Source: Styela clava (lineage: Eukaryota; Chordata; Ascidiacea; Stolidobranchia; Styelidae). Taken from it: DNA of 64,000 nt. The stretch spans positions 19,869,135 through 19,933,134 of the forward strand of contig NC_135255.1 in NCBI RefSeq assembly GCF_964204865.1. Reading direction: 5' to 3'. Below are positions 33,775 to 44,489 of the stretch, piece after piece. The position numbers were made by a program, and so were the translations under genes. Position 1 is the first letter of the stretch. Each line of letters starts with the position of its first letter. A model generated the notes under the pieces. The model saw only the letters and a program-made list of their open reading frames with translations. It made no database searches and was not told the DNA's origin.

Positions 33775-36739
33775 ATGGCTTTAGCAAACGACCCTCAATT
33801 AGCTTATTCCTGTGACATTGAAACGTGCAATAATGTAGGAGTTGTTGATTTAAATTCTTCTCAATCAGTGTCTGACTTTTGTATTTTCCATGTGAACATT
33901 CGATCCCTGCAAAAAAATATTGATAAATTAACAACCCTATTATCTAATTTCTCATCCCCTCCACAAATAATTGCGATAAGCGAATCAAAGTTATCGTGTA
34001 ACCCTGTTTCCAACACTAATATTGATGTATAGCTATACACATGCCATCCATCACAAAAGCAGGTGGTGTTGGTGCTTATATTCGAAACGATCTCATCTAT
34101 AATGAAATTTTAGATTACAATCTCAATCACTCCAACTGTGAAAATATATGGTTTGAAATAAGTTCGGCCAACGCAGTCAATAAGATAATTGTTGGTGTTA
34201 TATATAGGCATCCTCGTAATGATATTCCAAGCTTTACTAATGCATTTGAAGCATCTCTTGCTAAATTGGCAAAGAAACAGTTTTTGATACTAGGAGATTT
34301 TAACATTAACTTACTTACATTGTCAACTAATGCCCAAATTGCAAATTATGCCGATATGTTAATTTCTCACAATGCCAAGTCATTAATCACTAAGCCTACT
34401 AGAGTGAGCAGTACATCATCAACACTTATAGATCACATTTATACTAATATTTCAAATTTTAGAATCAAATCTCATGTAGTTCTCTCAGACATAACAGACC
34501 ATTTTCCTGTTATGTGTTGCCTCAGTGGCATAAAACAGCCCATACAAATTATGTCAAAATAGCAAGGGACATGTCAAAATTCTCGATCGATTGCTTTCGC
34601 ACAGATACACAAGTAATTTTTCATAATTATATTGCTAGAAACAATTTGAGTTCCCAAAACTTTGATGGTGTTTTCAGCGAATTTGTAAAATCTTTTGTTC
34701 ACCTGATTGATCGCCACGCCCCGCTTCGACCACTCTCACGTCGTCAAAAAAGGCTACGATCAAAACCATGGCTAACCAAAGGGCTGCTTGCTTCTATTCG
34801 CCACAAAAATAAGATGTTTGAATCCCACTTTTTGAAAGGGAACACTTCCGAACGCTCCTATTTCAAAAAGTATAGAAATGTTTTGATTAGAGCCATAGAT
34901 GATTCAAAACAAACCTATCATCAAAACCTTATTGCTAAAAACAAAGGTAATCCTAGGTCAACATGGCAAACAGTTAACGAAATCACTCATGTAAAAAATA
35001 AATCTAATCAAAAAGTTAACGAGATCGATATTGAAAATGGCTCTATAATTAGAGATGAACTTTTGATTGCTACAGAATTTAATAAGTATTTTTCTACAAT
35101 TGGGTCTAGCCTTTCAGGCAAGTTTTCCACTGAACAGGATAGCTTTAAACAATTTCTTCACAATTGTATAAACCAGTCCATCTTCATGAGCCCAGCGACT
35201 ACAAATGAATTGATAATAGAAATACATAATTTGAAAGACAGGAAGGCAGTTGGTCCAGACAACATACCAGCACGTTTCCCTAAATTAGTTGCTGATCTCA
35301 TTGCACCATGTTTGGCTGAATTCTTCAATTGTTCACTTTTGTTTGGAATCTTCCCTGCATGTCTCAAAATTGCCCGAGTGATCCCTCTTTTCAAATCTGG
35401 CAATAAAAAATGTATGTCAAATTACAGACCAATTTCAATTCTTTCATCAATAAGTAAAATATTTGAGCGTTTGATTCATAAGCGACTCAATGCTTTTTTT
35501 ACGAAACATGATGTAATAAATAAATCACAGTTTGGCTTCCAAAATAATCTATCTACATCACATGCTATCTTAGACACAATATCATATATCTACGATAAAC
35601 TAGAGAGGAAGGAGTTTGTCAGTGCAACATTCCTAGATCTAAGGAAGGCCTTCGATACCGTAAATCATAACATCCTGATTTACAAGTTGAGACATTTCGG
35701 TATCAGGGGTACAGCAAACAAACTCATTTCTAGTTATTTAAGTAATAGATCACAATATGTTCAAGTTGGGTCGTGTCGTTCCTCTCCCTTACCAGTGACT
35801 CACGGAGTTCCTCAAGGTAGTTGCTTGGGTCCTCTTCTATTTCTAGTCTATGTAAATGACATAACTTGTTGTTCCTCCTTCTTTACCAAATTGTTTGCTG
35901 ATGATACCAATCTTCTCGACAGCGACAAATCTTGTGCAGTTCTTCAGTTGAGAGTAAATTCTGAAATTGCGAAAGTATCAAATTGGATGCGGTCTAATAA
36001 ACTAACACTGAACATTGGCAAATCAAAAACTATGTTAATATCTCCACACCAGTGCAAATCTAAAAATGAAACAGTAATCCAAATTGATGACAAAGAACTT
36101 GAAAATGTCCATTCTTATAAATATCTTGGCATATATTTAGATAGTAAAATGAATTGGGATGTTCACTTATCCAAATTATCCGTTAAATTATCTAAATCGG
36201 TTGGAATACTTTACAAGCTTAGACGATTTACATCACCAACAACACTAAGGATGGTGTACTACTCCTTATTCCAGAGCCATATCCAATACGGCATAATTGC
36301 TTGGGGTTCAGCTGTTAAAACATTATTACATCGCATTGAAATTATGCAGAACCGAGCAATCCGTGCAATATCTGCCGCTAGTTATTTTTCACGACTCAGT
36401 CCTATTTATTATAACCTTCAAATTATTAAATTGGCAGACATTTACAAAATAGAAGTTTTGAAATTGATGCACCAACACCACTGCAAAAAACTCCCTCCTG
36501 CGTTCACAAACTATTTTTCAAAACAAAGCAATGTTCACTCATATGGAACACGGTCCTCTATTAGCAGTTCTTATTATGTAAATCGTTTTAGCACCAAACT
36601 CACCCAAAACTCAATCAAGTTTGTTGGTGTTAAATTGTGGAATAATCTCCCCAATAGCATTAGGACCAGTACCTATAACTTGTATAAACATGCACTGAAG
36701 AGCCTATACCTAGATGCTTATAAGCCCAGTTGCAATTAG
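33775..36739 (+). pseudogene. LINE ORF2 (endonuclease plus reverse transcriptase), two frameshifts
   Basis: Three frames cover one protein: 33775-34032, 34041-34562 and about 34520-36739. Breaks lie near 34030 (stop TAG after NIDV) and near 34540. Endonuclease motifs: FHVNIRSLQKN, AISESKL, FLILGDFNINLL, LIDHIYTN and SDITDHFP. Reverse transcriptase motifs: FLDLRKAFDTVNH, HGVPQGSCLGPLLF and KLFADDT with the catalytic DD. The C-terminal part has SYGTRSS and VKLWNNLP, as in the CR1/L2/Jockey group. The order and spacing match the intact ORF2 at 48866. This copy cannot make a full protein. Confidence 0.9.
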
Positions 36740-37565
36740 TCTAGAAATATTATATTTGTATACCGGTATGTACCGTACCTATCCCTGTGGTGCTGCTTTT
36801 CCCATCCATGCTCGTCAAGTTGTGTGCTCGCTGTGTACTGTTCTTGTTTTAATATTTTCCGCCCAACCTATATGCCACGAATACTGCAGAACCCATAATT
36901 ATTCTGCACTACTCTAATAGCCACTAACAATCGCTTTCAACATAAAAATCCGTTAAATACGGTATTGATTCTCGCAGCCAGAAGCCCGTTGCTGGGCACG
37001 CCATATTGGTTTACTGTGTATGCTTAGTCAGCATTATTTCGCAATTCTTTGTTGTCATTGAGGCATATCCTTCTTACAGATGTCGCTGTTAAGTCATATA
37101 ATACGATGTGATCATTGTAGTATCTCGGTGTTTATTTCGATTTTATTTTGTTCTTACTCTGTATGATCGAGTTTAATTAGGTAAATATCTAATACTCCAT
37201 AGTTATTATGACATCCTGTATTTTATTTTTCAAACTTTGTTGTTCCTTTTTGTGATTGAGGCTAATTAAGTGAATGTTTAGGTAACTTTTCGTGGTCATT
37301 GTGGCATTCTTTTTGTTGTCCCTTTTATATATATGATTGTGTCGAATTTAGTGACTATTTAATATTGAGTTGTTCGGTTGCTATATTTGCTGCTTCAATG
37401 CAGCTACAAGGTGTCGCTGACTGGATGACTCTTTGAGTCTTTCGCGATCCCTCGTCTATTGCAACAAGCCGATATCTGTCTTCGTAATTTGTTATATGTC
37501 TTTTTTTATTTTTTCATATCGTATATTGGTTTTGCATGACGAAAATAAAATCTGAATCTGAATCT
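36740..37565 (+). other. 3' untranslated region of the decayed LINE
   Basis: Non-coding, T-rich, ending with AATAAAATCTGAATCTGAAT. No other feature seen. Confidence 0.6.
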
Positions 37566-37888
37566 TATGCAGTTATATGTGTTAAAGTAGGCAACAGAAA
37601 ACAGAACTATTAAATTTGGGTAAGAGGTCTTGTTTATTTAACTTTACCATGGCACACACTCCTGCACTCTGCAGAGTGCGGTACCAGTACAACCGTCTGT
37701 TTGTATCAAACCCAGGCCACAACCTTAGATCACGGTGATCCAATCTATAGTTTATCTTAAACTGTTGCAACCAGCGAAACATCCGCACGAAATCGTGAAA
37801 ACGAAGCAAAATCACCTTGTCCCCCAAGAGTGTAGTAAAAAGTCGGCTAGGCAGCAGCCGTCACGCTCTGCTGACTCGTATGAAAGTC

Positions 37889-38446
37889 GGTAATTGCTCG
37901 ACTAGTGAGTTGTCTGCCTCGCGTTGCTCGGTAGTCGAGTTGTCTTTACTCTTTACCTCGAGCATCGATGACGTCACGTCGCAGAGCGTTTGCTCGACTG
38001 GTGAGTTGACGGCCTGTCGGGCGACTGCCGTAGGCGAGTTTAGACTACTGCAACCATAGACTACTGAGCTCACATTCATAAATATTTAAGTGTTACTGTG
38101 AAGTATAAAGGTTTTAATATATTTAAAGGTGCTCATTCAAAACATTTAATACCAATAAAGTTCAAAAAATAAAACGAACACAGTCCTATAAGTCAACAGT
38201 CTAACCTCGCTAACGTTACTCCAATTTCGTCTGTAGACTGTATTTGCATTCATACAACATGATCAAAATAAGTCACTTATACAAATAAAAATGCATATTT
38301 ATGTATTTTTCTCAACATTTGAGCACTAAAAATATCAAAAACGCATTTCTATAGACCTAGACCTAAAACATCACCGTAGAAAATGCCAAAAGACGGACAA
38401 CTCACCAGGCCTCAAGGTAGTCGAGTTGTCTCTGGTGAGTTGTCCG
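37889..38446. repeat. Right inverted arm
   Basis: Inverted copy of 28308-28868. At its outer end it joins a further, direct-orientation arm copy, forming a strong palindrome at about 38337-38500. Confidence 0.88.
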
Positions 38447-38936
38447 TCTTTTGGCATTTTCTACGGTGATGTTTTAGGTCTATAGAAATGCGTTTTTGAT
38501 ATTTTTAGTGCTCAAATGTTGAGAAAAATACATAAATATGCATTTTTATTTGTATAAGTGACTTATTTTTTTTTTTTTTTTTTAATTGGTTCACTCATTG
38601 AGTGATTTCAATAAATATGTAAAAAATATATAAACAAATAAAATAAATTATAGTCCACATTCATGATCCATTTGTTAAATTGAGTTTCACAGTATTTCCA
38701 GTTTGTTTCATCAGTAATAAGTATCCAACGATAATAATGTTTTTTTAATAATTACAATGATATAATACAATATAAAAGGAAATACACAAAATTAGTAAAT
38801 ACAAAAAACTTATTATAAACCTGATTTAATATCTAAATTAATGCTTTACATAAATTTTGTAATTCTATGTTGTATGAATGCAAATACAGCAATACAGGCC
38901 TCTAGGTAGTCGAGTTGTCTCTGGTGAGTTGTCCGT
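38447..38936. mobile_element. Partial third arm, internally interrupted
   Basis: 38447-38565 continues the left-arm sequence in direct orientation, is broken by a T-run and ~300 bp of AT-rich DNA, and resumes at 38870 (ATGTTGTATGAATGCAAATA). It ends with an exact inverted copy of the outermost 40 bp of the left arm (38895-38936). It looks like a short deletion derivative beside the full element. Confidence 0.6.
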
Positions 38937-39240
38937 GGAAAGCCGATAAGACGGATTATCCATATGGCGAACCACGGCCTCTCGTCCGGTTACCATTCCA
39001 AGTCGGGTATGGGATTAGTTATATTGTTTGTTTTCGGAAGCATGGACTTGGTGGTGGAGGAAGCCGTAACCGACCAGCGGTTACGTGAACCACCCAACGA
39101 CGGCGAGGAGTCCAGCAATCCTCTCGCACATAACCATCCCTGCATGGGATGCGAACCCATGCAGAGTAATTAGAGGTGCGTTGGCGAGCGTATTCCTAAC
39201 GCTTAGCCCGTTGAGCCACACCGCCGCGCCGTGTGCTATA
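38937..39240 (-). repeat. tRNA-derived SINE, inverted
   Basis: On the minus strand: TGTGGCTCAACGGGCTAAGC (box A), CTGCATGGGTTCGCATCCCA (box B GGTTCGCATCC), then the body with CGAACCACGGCC on the plus strand matching the 20.1-kb SINE tail. It lies between the partial arm and the right end of the 15.7-kb block. Confidence 0.78.
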
Positions 39241-39400
39241 TTCGAATCGCGCGCCCATTTCTTCGCATCATGGCGTGTTTCGTTGAAGGCCAATCATGGC
39301 CTTACCATGGTAAATGGTTGTAAAACCGCGTACAACGGTTGCCAGCGGATTATAACGTTGGCCCAACGTAGTTGTGCTATCTGGGGTGTACCTACAGGCT

Positions 39401-41888
39401 ACATGTGCCTAGGCCTATTTATTTGTTATTAAATATAATCGAATATCTATTAGGTTTGCTACTATTCAACTTTTGCCAGAATTAAGCTCTTATATATATT
39501 CATATATGGAGATTTAGTTATATATTCAGATTTAGACAATTATTAGCGGAGTCCCACAATGAACTTTAAAATAAAACATACAAAACCATTAAATTAATTT
39601 AGTTTACTTGACTACTCCAATGTATTTACCGTTGTCAAATGTTATTAATAACATTATTAATGTTGAATACTAATATTTTTGTCACATAGATTTATATATT
39701 ATTATATATATTTATATAGAGTTCAGTGATTACCTATTTCATCAATATTGTTGCTGGTTTCAGCCTGGACCTCCGATTCTCGTTTTTAAAAACCAGAAAA
39801 ATTGTCAAAAAAATCTACAAGCACATTGGGGATAATATAAGGCACAAAAGTTGTGATGGAGCGACGCTTGATGATAATTATCGTTATATTAGCACTTTGC
39901 TTGGGACCGACAAACAAAAAACTGGCAGAATATGGGCCAGTCTATGAAAATGTCATCTGTGATGTCAAATAGGGGAGAGTGGAGAGGTATGGGCCACCAT
40001 GAGGTGTGGGCCATTGCAAGTTCAACAGCTTTAAAATATCCCAATCATCTGTAACTTGGTGTGATTATTGCATAAGTCCCACCAAATAACACATGTTATT
40101 TGCAGGTCAGCAGCTTACAAGGTGTCTCAGCTATGAGGTACTAAATGATTTCTTGTAGTAAAAGCTTTTTTTTGAAAAATTAGAATATTTGGGATAGCAC
40201 AATCAGTTGTGGTTCTTTAATAAAATCTGTCAAAGGCCTAGGAACCTGTGTCTTGGTCCTGTTAAAGAGAGTGTTTAATGAAACAGCTTATTTTTTTTGT
40301 AATCAAATTTTGTCTGAAAACATGGCGGGTAGGGTGTCTGAGGTATGGGCCATTTTGGATGCTGAGGTATGGGCCTGCCCATACCATGTCGGTAGTCGTG
40401 TTAATCAATATGAACGGGGATAGTGACCTAGGGAAATGTAGTGTATAATAAGAATGTCTTTATTTTTCGCCATTCTTTCATGTTTCTGCAATGTAATGTA
40501 TATCTCCTGACAAATCAGATGACCTGCCTGGATCATCACGGATGGTCGTTTCCCCAGAAATTATACGGCATTGCCAAAAGCCCCCGTCCAAAAGTACAAT
40601 TCTTGCAAAGGTAGATAGAAAAGAATTCAATTAAGAAGAAGCATTTAAGAAAAAAAGTAAAGCAAGGTAAAAAAGCGGGAAGACAGGAATAATCATATAA
40701 TTCGTCAACAGTGATTTAACAGTAGCATTGTTAGACAGCTCAGAAAGTGACATCTTTGAAATAGATTTGGATAATCTTGTCTGCTGTTTAAAAGATCCAG
40801 CACTCACTAGAGACAGAGCAGTGACATACAAATTTATGGGGACTGTGAATGCAAATGAGACAAAGCTGTGCTGCAAATTTCCAGGATATATATGAATACT
40901 GGCTATTCTATGATTGATGATAATTTCGTTACATATTACCTATGCCTTATTTAAAAAACAGCTTTATTGATTGTAGAAACTGTGTTAACTCATGGGGTTT
41001 GGGATTGAGTAAAATTGTATTTCACAATAAGCACTGAGTTCTAGTTTTTTTATGGTGGCCCATACTTGACACTGCCTGGCCCATACCTCAGATGATAAAT
41101 TTTTTTTGTGTAAATCACATTTTTGAGGAAAAATACATTTTTTTCCAAAACTACTTCTGAAAACTCCAAAACAATGCTGGGAATAGTTAGCTGTTTTGTT
41201 AAACATTCAGTGGGTAAAAAAGTGAATATTTAGTTCAAAGGGCCAAAGCGGTGTGGCCCTCCAAAGTTTGGTGGCCCATACCTCTTCACTTTCCCCTACT
41301 TCAAAACAACCGAATGTACTACTGTTGAGCTTGATTTCTTGAAAGAAGAATATTGCTGCAGGGAATGCCCGGATCCGGATGGACAGGAAAATCCGGTTCC
41401 AGAAAACAGCATTAGTTGCTCTTAGTGAGTATTATTTAGTTGAACAAAAAAACATTGTGTTCATAAAGTTCTGTATTAAATTAGGTGAAAGAACTTTGAT
41501 GTTCTTTGTGCAACTAATCATGGTCATAAAAGTGACATAGGTTCGTCATTTGATTGAGATGTTTTATCAGCTTTCCTCCCAGAATAAATATGCAAATCTT
41601 TTTCTATAAATGTTTGAATTATTAGAATAATCCCTACTTTAGGCGAGGTTAGGGGTTCACAACCTATTCATCAACATAGCTCAGTGTTAGGGATGCTTGA
41701 GCCATTTAGAAATTTTAAGTGACTCGAACTCTTACTTAAGAGTGAGAGACTCGGATGACCCATGACCAAGTCTCAAGTGGCCTGAATTATCTACACAACA
41801 CTCAATGATCTGGCTGAAAGTTGCCTCCTTGTATAAATCTGGTTACTGCTGTTAGGTAAAAGCTGTGGTTGAAGCATTAGACCTAACC
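39401..41888. repeat. Segmental duplication, copy 1, main part
   Basis: Corresponds to 62962-64000 with the 1325-bp insertion at 39972 removed. Other differences: ~45 bp extra near 39670 and ~65 bp extra near 39765-39825 in copy 1. Beyond 41888 the partner lies outside the window. Confidence 0.93.
39972..41296. mobile_element. 1325-bp element with TA target duplication and GGTATGGGCC motifs
   Basis: Termini GGGGAGAGTGGAGAGGTATG and its inverted partner CATACCTCTTCACTTTCCCC agree at 25 of 27 over the first 27 bp (through GGGCCACC). TA flanks both ends (39970-39971 and 41297-41298), and copy 2 of the duplication has a single TA there, so the empty site is known exactly. GGTATGGGCC or its complement recurs inside. 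TA duplication is typical of the Tc1/mariner group among others, but no transposase is present and the termini match no family I can name. Confidence 0.93.
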
Positions 41889-42060
41889 ATGTTGCGTCAA
41901 ATCTTAGGTCCAAATCCCACCATCTTACCAAAGGATGTAATAAATTGGGTAGGCAGCCGTGAAGCTGTGAAATTCTGCTATTTCAAACTTATTAGTAGCT
42001 CCTTACATAGTGGCCTCCAGTGACCTTGTTTGCCGCTACAATGTAATCATTATGTATAAA
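41860..42060 (+). repeat. tRNA-derived SINE
   Basis: GTGGTTGAAGCATTAGAC, then box B-like AGGTCCAAATCCCACC, then ATAAATTGGGTAGGCAGCCG, which matches the body of the SINE at 16.45 kb. Its head is also present at the end of the window (63970-64000), so it predates the duplication. Confidence 0.55.
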
Positions 42061-42100
42061 AATTATCAAGGTTTATCTTTTTGGATACTGCAGTAGTACG

Positions 42101-42729
42101 CAGTGGTGGATTCAAATTTGTTGTCAGCCGGTTCCATCACAAAAGTGATATTTTTCAGCCGATTTTGTTACAAAAAGTCATATTTTTTTAGCAAATAAAC
42201 TGATTATTTTTAAATCCCTAATTAACATTTCAAAATCATAGTTAAGTAAGCATCATTATGTCAAAATTAGCATCAAAATTTTCAATGATGTTGGGGATTT
42301 TTCATATTGGTGTATATATAATATACTCGTACATAATGAACCTAAAAACCTGAAGGTGTATGATCTACTGAAAACACATGCTTGAATGTTGATATTCTAT
42401 AAAAATGCTGTTATTCTTTAAAAAAAAAATAAACAAAGAGATCTTTATCAAGAAAAAAAAGTTTTCTGAAATTAAACTCAAATTTTGCAGTTTTTACATC
42501 AAATATTTCCAAATGGCGACCTGATTGTCATCAATTTCTTTATCTGTCGTCTAATGACTTGGAAAATATGGAAACTGTTACATGCAAACTTGATCATTTC
42601 ACATTTTGAAAAAAACATATGAGCTACTTGATCTCAAAAATCGGTGTGTCAGATAATATGCAAAAATCCATTGACAGATTCAGAGACGGTTCTATAGAAC
42701 CGGTGCGAACCGGCTGAATCCCACCACTG
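42101..42729. mobile_element. hAT-type element in intron 1 of copy 1, 629 bp
   Basis: Termini CAGTGGTGGATTCA and, inverted, CAGTGGTGGGATTCA, with CAGCCGGTTC subterminal blocks at both ends. Flanks GTAGTACG (42093-42100) and GTAGTACA (42730-42737) agree at 7 of 8. Confidence 0.88.
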
Positions 42730-43005
42730 GTAGTACACCGTGAACTGCAGGTTCTTTTTCCTTGTTCACTTCCTACTTCGAATCCGTATGTGTCCGTTGT
42801 TACAAGGACGCTCGAGTAGGATAGTATTATAAAGTAGTATTACTATCTTATTAATTCATTTCTTTATCACAGCATTCTGAATGGCAGTACCGATGGTCAA
42901 CCTGATTTTTCCACAACGACTCCACAACCCTTCACCAATGCTGGTGAAATACAAATACCATCTACACATGAGACAAATACTACTGAAAATTTTGTAACCG
43001 CCTGA

Positions 43006-44489
43006 ACAATAACAATGAGCAAAATTAGACAATTTGAATCTTTTTGAATACAAAGCACCAAATCCATCAGGTCATGAACTGAAGTAATTTTAAATTTACT
43101 CTAGAAGAGTATTCGACATGTTTTTTTTGTTTTTATTTTTATGAAATTATTGTGCAGCCTTGTGAATACTAGTCAACCGTGCTACATCCTTGACGGGCTC
43201 CATAACAACAAAGGAGCAGAATCTCATTCCATATAGTAAAAGTTTTATCTCAGTTTTTGCTAGAGCGCAGTCAGTCTGAAATATGTTCCAAATTACCTGA
43301 GTTATGTTTTTTTTTTTGAGTCACCTTGTACTAGTACATATTTATGGCTTGATCTATTTCCTTTGCACCATTAATAATAACTGTTACACCTGCGTCACTG
43401 TGTCACCAGTATTGTTTTTCACACTTCCCTTCACTCTGAATAGGTATTATTATGTCATGCTCTCATACTCATACCATTTTTCCTCTTTTTATTTGTCAGT
43501 TTCACAAAATAAATTGCATTCCTTTGGTCACTGTAAATTGACCTTTGGTAATTTTCTGTGTACATATCCATAAACATTTTTGTATTTAATAGGCAACTTC
43601 TTGCCCATGTCTCAACTTTGTAGCCTACATATTGTACAAAATCTGGTCAAATGGGTAAAGTCTGATTTGTGCTAACTTTACTACATTACATGACAAGTGT
43701 TGATATTGTTACCCTCAATTGCACATATTTGTTTATAAGCAAAAAAAAACTACGTATGTAATGGTCATTGATTTACGAGGTGCATTATTGGCACACGTAC
43801 CCGTAGGTTCATGTCCACTAGGTGTTGCGAGAGAGCGGTCACCTTCTGACTTTGGGATAGTACCACGTGCTGTTCACTTATGTTCTCGACGTACTGCACG
43901 TTAGGCTAACTGCCCCGTCTGCCGTTCTTAGTTAGTTCTGGCTCTCCCAACATGGACTTGTATTTGTAATTGATTCGTGTTTCCTTAGGTGTAACAATTA
44001 TGTTTTCTTACTATTGGTACTGCATTTGTTTATACCCGAGTGACACTATAATTAATTACCGGCTTTTTCGTACCTCACCAACTGTTGGCGAGTGTTATTG
44101 TGTTCGACCTGATTTTGCAATCCTTGATCGTCTGTTACACGTTTTCCAAGTTATAAAACATTTGATTGTATCCAGTCAAGTAGACTGTTGTTTATGGGGA
44201 TTTGGAGATCACAGGCTGTAATATTCGGTCGTGAAGGTGCGGTCCCGTCAGAGCATAATAAGAAAAAGACCGCGTTCACAAGTTAATTTTTAATATCAAC
44301 ATCTGTGGCACACTGTGATCCAAGTGGACACTGTTTTAGAGTTGGCACAGCGTGACCACCACTACAACGTAGTTGTGAATATTGTACCTTCTTTTGGCAT
44401 TGTTTTTGGTTGTTAAAAAAGATATAGGATTAACATATTTATCCAGAAGGAGAGAAAAGGCCATAATACGGTTTGATCATATGACAAAC
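43006..44489. other. No gene recognised
   Basis: Downstream of the cysteine-rich gene. 43740-44230 is less AT-rich than its surroundings but shows no exon I can support; short open frames there lack motifs. Confidence 0.3.

Larger units (their letters stand above)
32560..37565 (+). mobile_element. Decayed LINE (CR1/L2-like) inserted in the nuclease element
   Basis: Holds ORF1 (32673-33650) and a frameshifted ORF2 (33775-36739). It ends in AATAAAATCTGAATCTGAAT, a short repeated tail typical of non-LTR elements that lack poly(A). The 5' end is placed only roughly, from the LINE at 47.8 kb. TGCAG occurs at 32527-32531 and 37567-37571 and might be a target duplication, but this is weak. Confidence 0.8.
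28308..38446. mobile_element. Long-inverted-arm element carrying a SWIM-YqaJ nuclease gene, with a LINE inserted
   Basis: The arms 28308-28868 and 37889-38446 are inverted copies (~560 bp, roughly 90-95% by eye). Each ends in a hairpin-prone block: CGGACAACTCACCAGAGACA, ACTCGACTACC, GGCCTGGTGAGTTGTCCG. Several ACAACTC motifs recur in both arms. Between them lies a minus-strand gene with SWIM and YqaJ-type nuclease exons, and a decayed LINE (~32.56-37.57 kb). Without the LINE the element is ~5.1 kb. No transposase or matching target duplication was recognised. A third, partial arm follows at 38447-38936. Classification is open. Confidence 0.72.
23699..39385. mobile_element. 15.7-kb inserted block with inverted 19-bp termini
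   Basis: Starts CCCAGATAGCACAACTACG and ends with its exact reverse complement CGTAGTTGTGCTATCTGGG. The paralogous segment at 62.96 kb lacks the whole block. The subterminal GGGCCAACGTT motif occurs near both ends. TGT precedes the left end and also follows the right end after one extra G, a possible but weak 3-bp duplication. About 15 bp of extra sequence outside each terminus is missing in copy 2, so the original empty site is not exact. The block contains other nested elements, so the founder may have been a small element that later swelled. No polymerase, integrase or recognised transposase belongs to it. Confidence 0.7.
39856..43005 (+). pseudogene. Secreted cysteine-rich protein gene, copy 1, broken by an insertion in exon 1
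   Basis: Exon 1 starts at ATG 39856 (MERRLMIIIVILALCLG, a signal peptide). It is interrupted after codon 38 at 39970: the TA target site and the first G of the insertion spell TAG. The rest of exon 1 resumes at 41299 and ends at 41424 (TGCTCTTA|GTGAGT). Exon 2 is 42873-43005 after TTTATCACAG, in matching phase, and encodes a Thr/Ser-rich tail (STTTPQPFTNAG, THETNTTENFVTA) before TGA. Mature protein by comparison with copy 2: six cysteines (IC, EC, YCC, EC, SC) then a mucin-like end. No family recognised. As it stands only a ~38-residue peptide can be made unless the insertion is spliced out, for which I see no good sites. Confidence 0.85.

Noticed and set aside
32527-37571. TGCAG target duplication for the decayed LINE
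   Set aside because: Five bases only, the 5' border of the element is not fixed, and neighbouring bases differ. It could be chance.
38937-39240. Functional tRNA gene on the minus strand
   Set aside because: Same reasoning: the anticodon and acceptor stems do not pair and the sequence belongs to the dispersed SINE family.
23699-39385. Maverick/Polinton or giant virus-like element
   Set aside because: The size would fit, but there is no DNA polymerase B, integrase, ATPase or capsid frame. The content is a nuclease gene, a LINE and MITEs.
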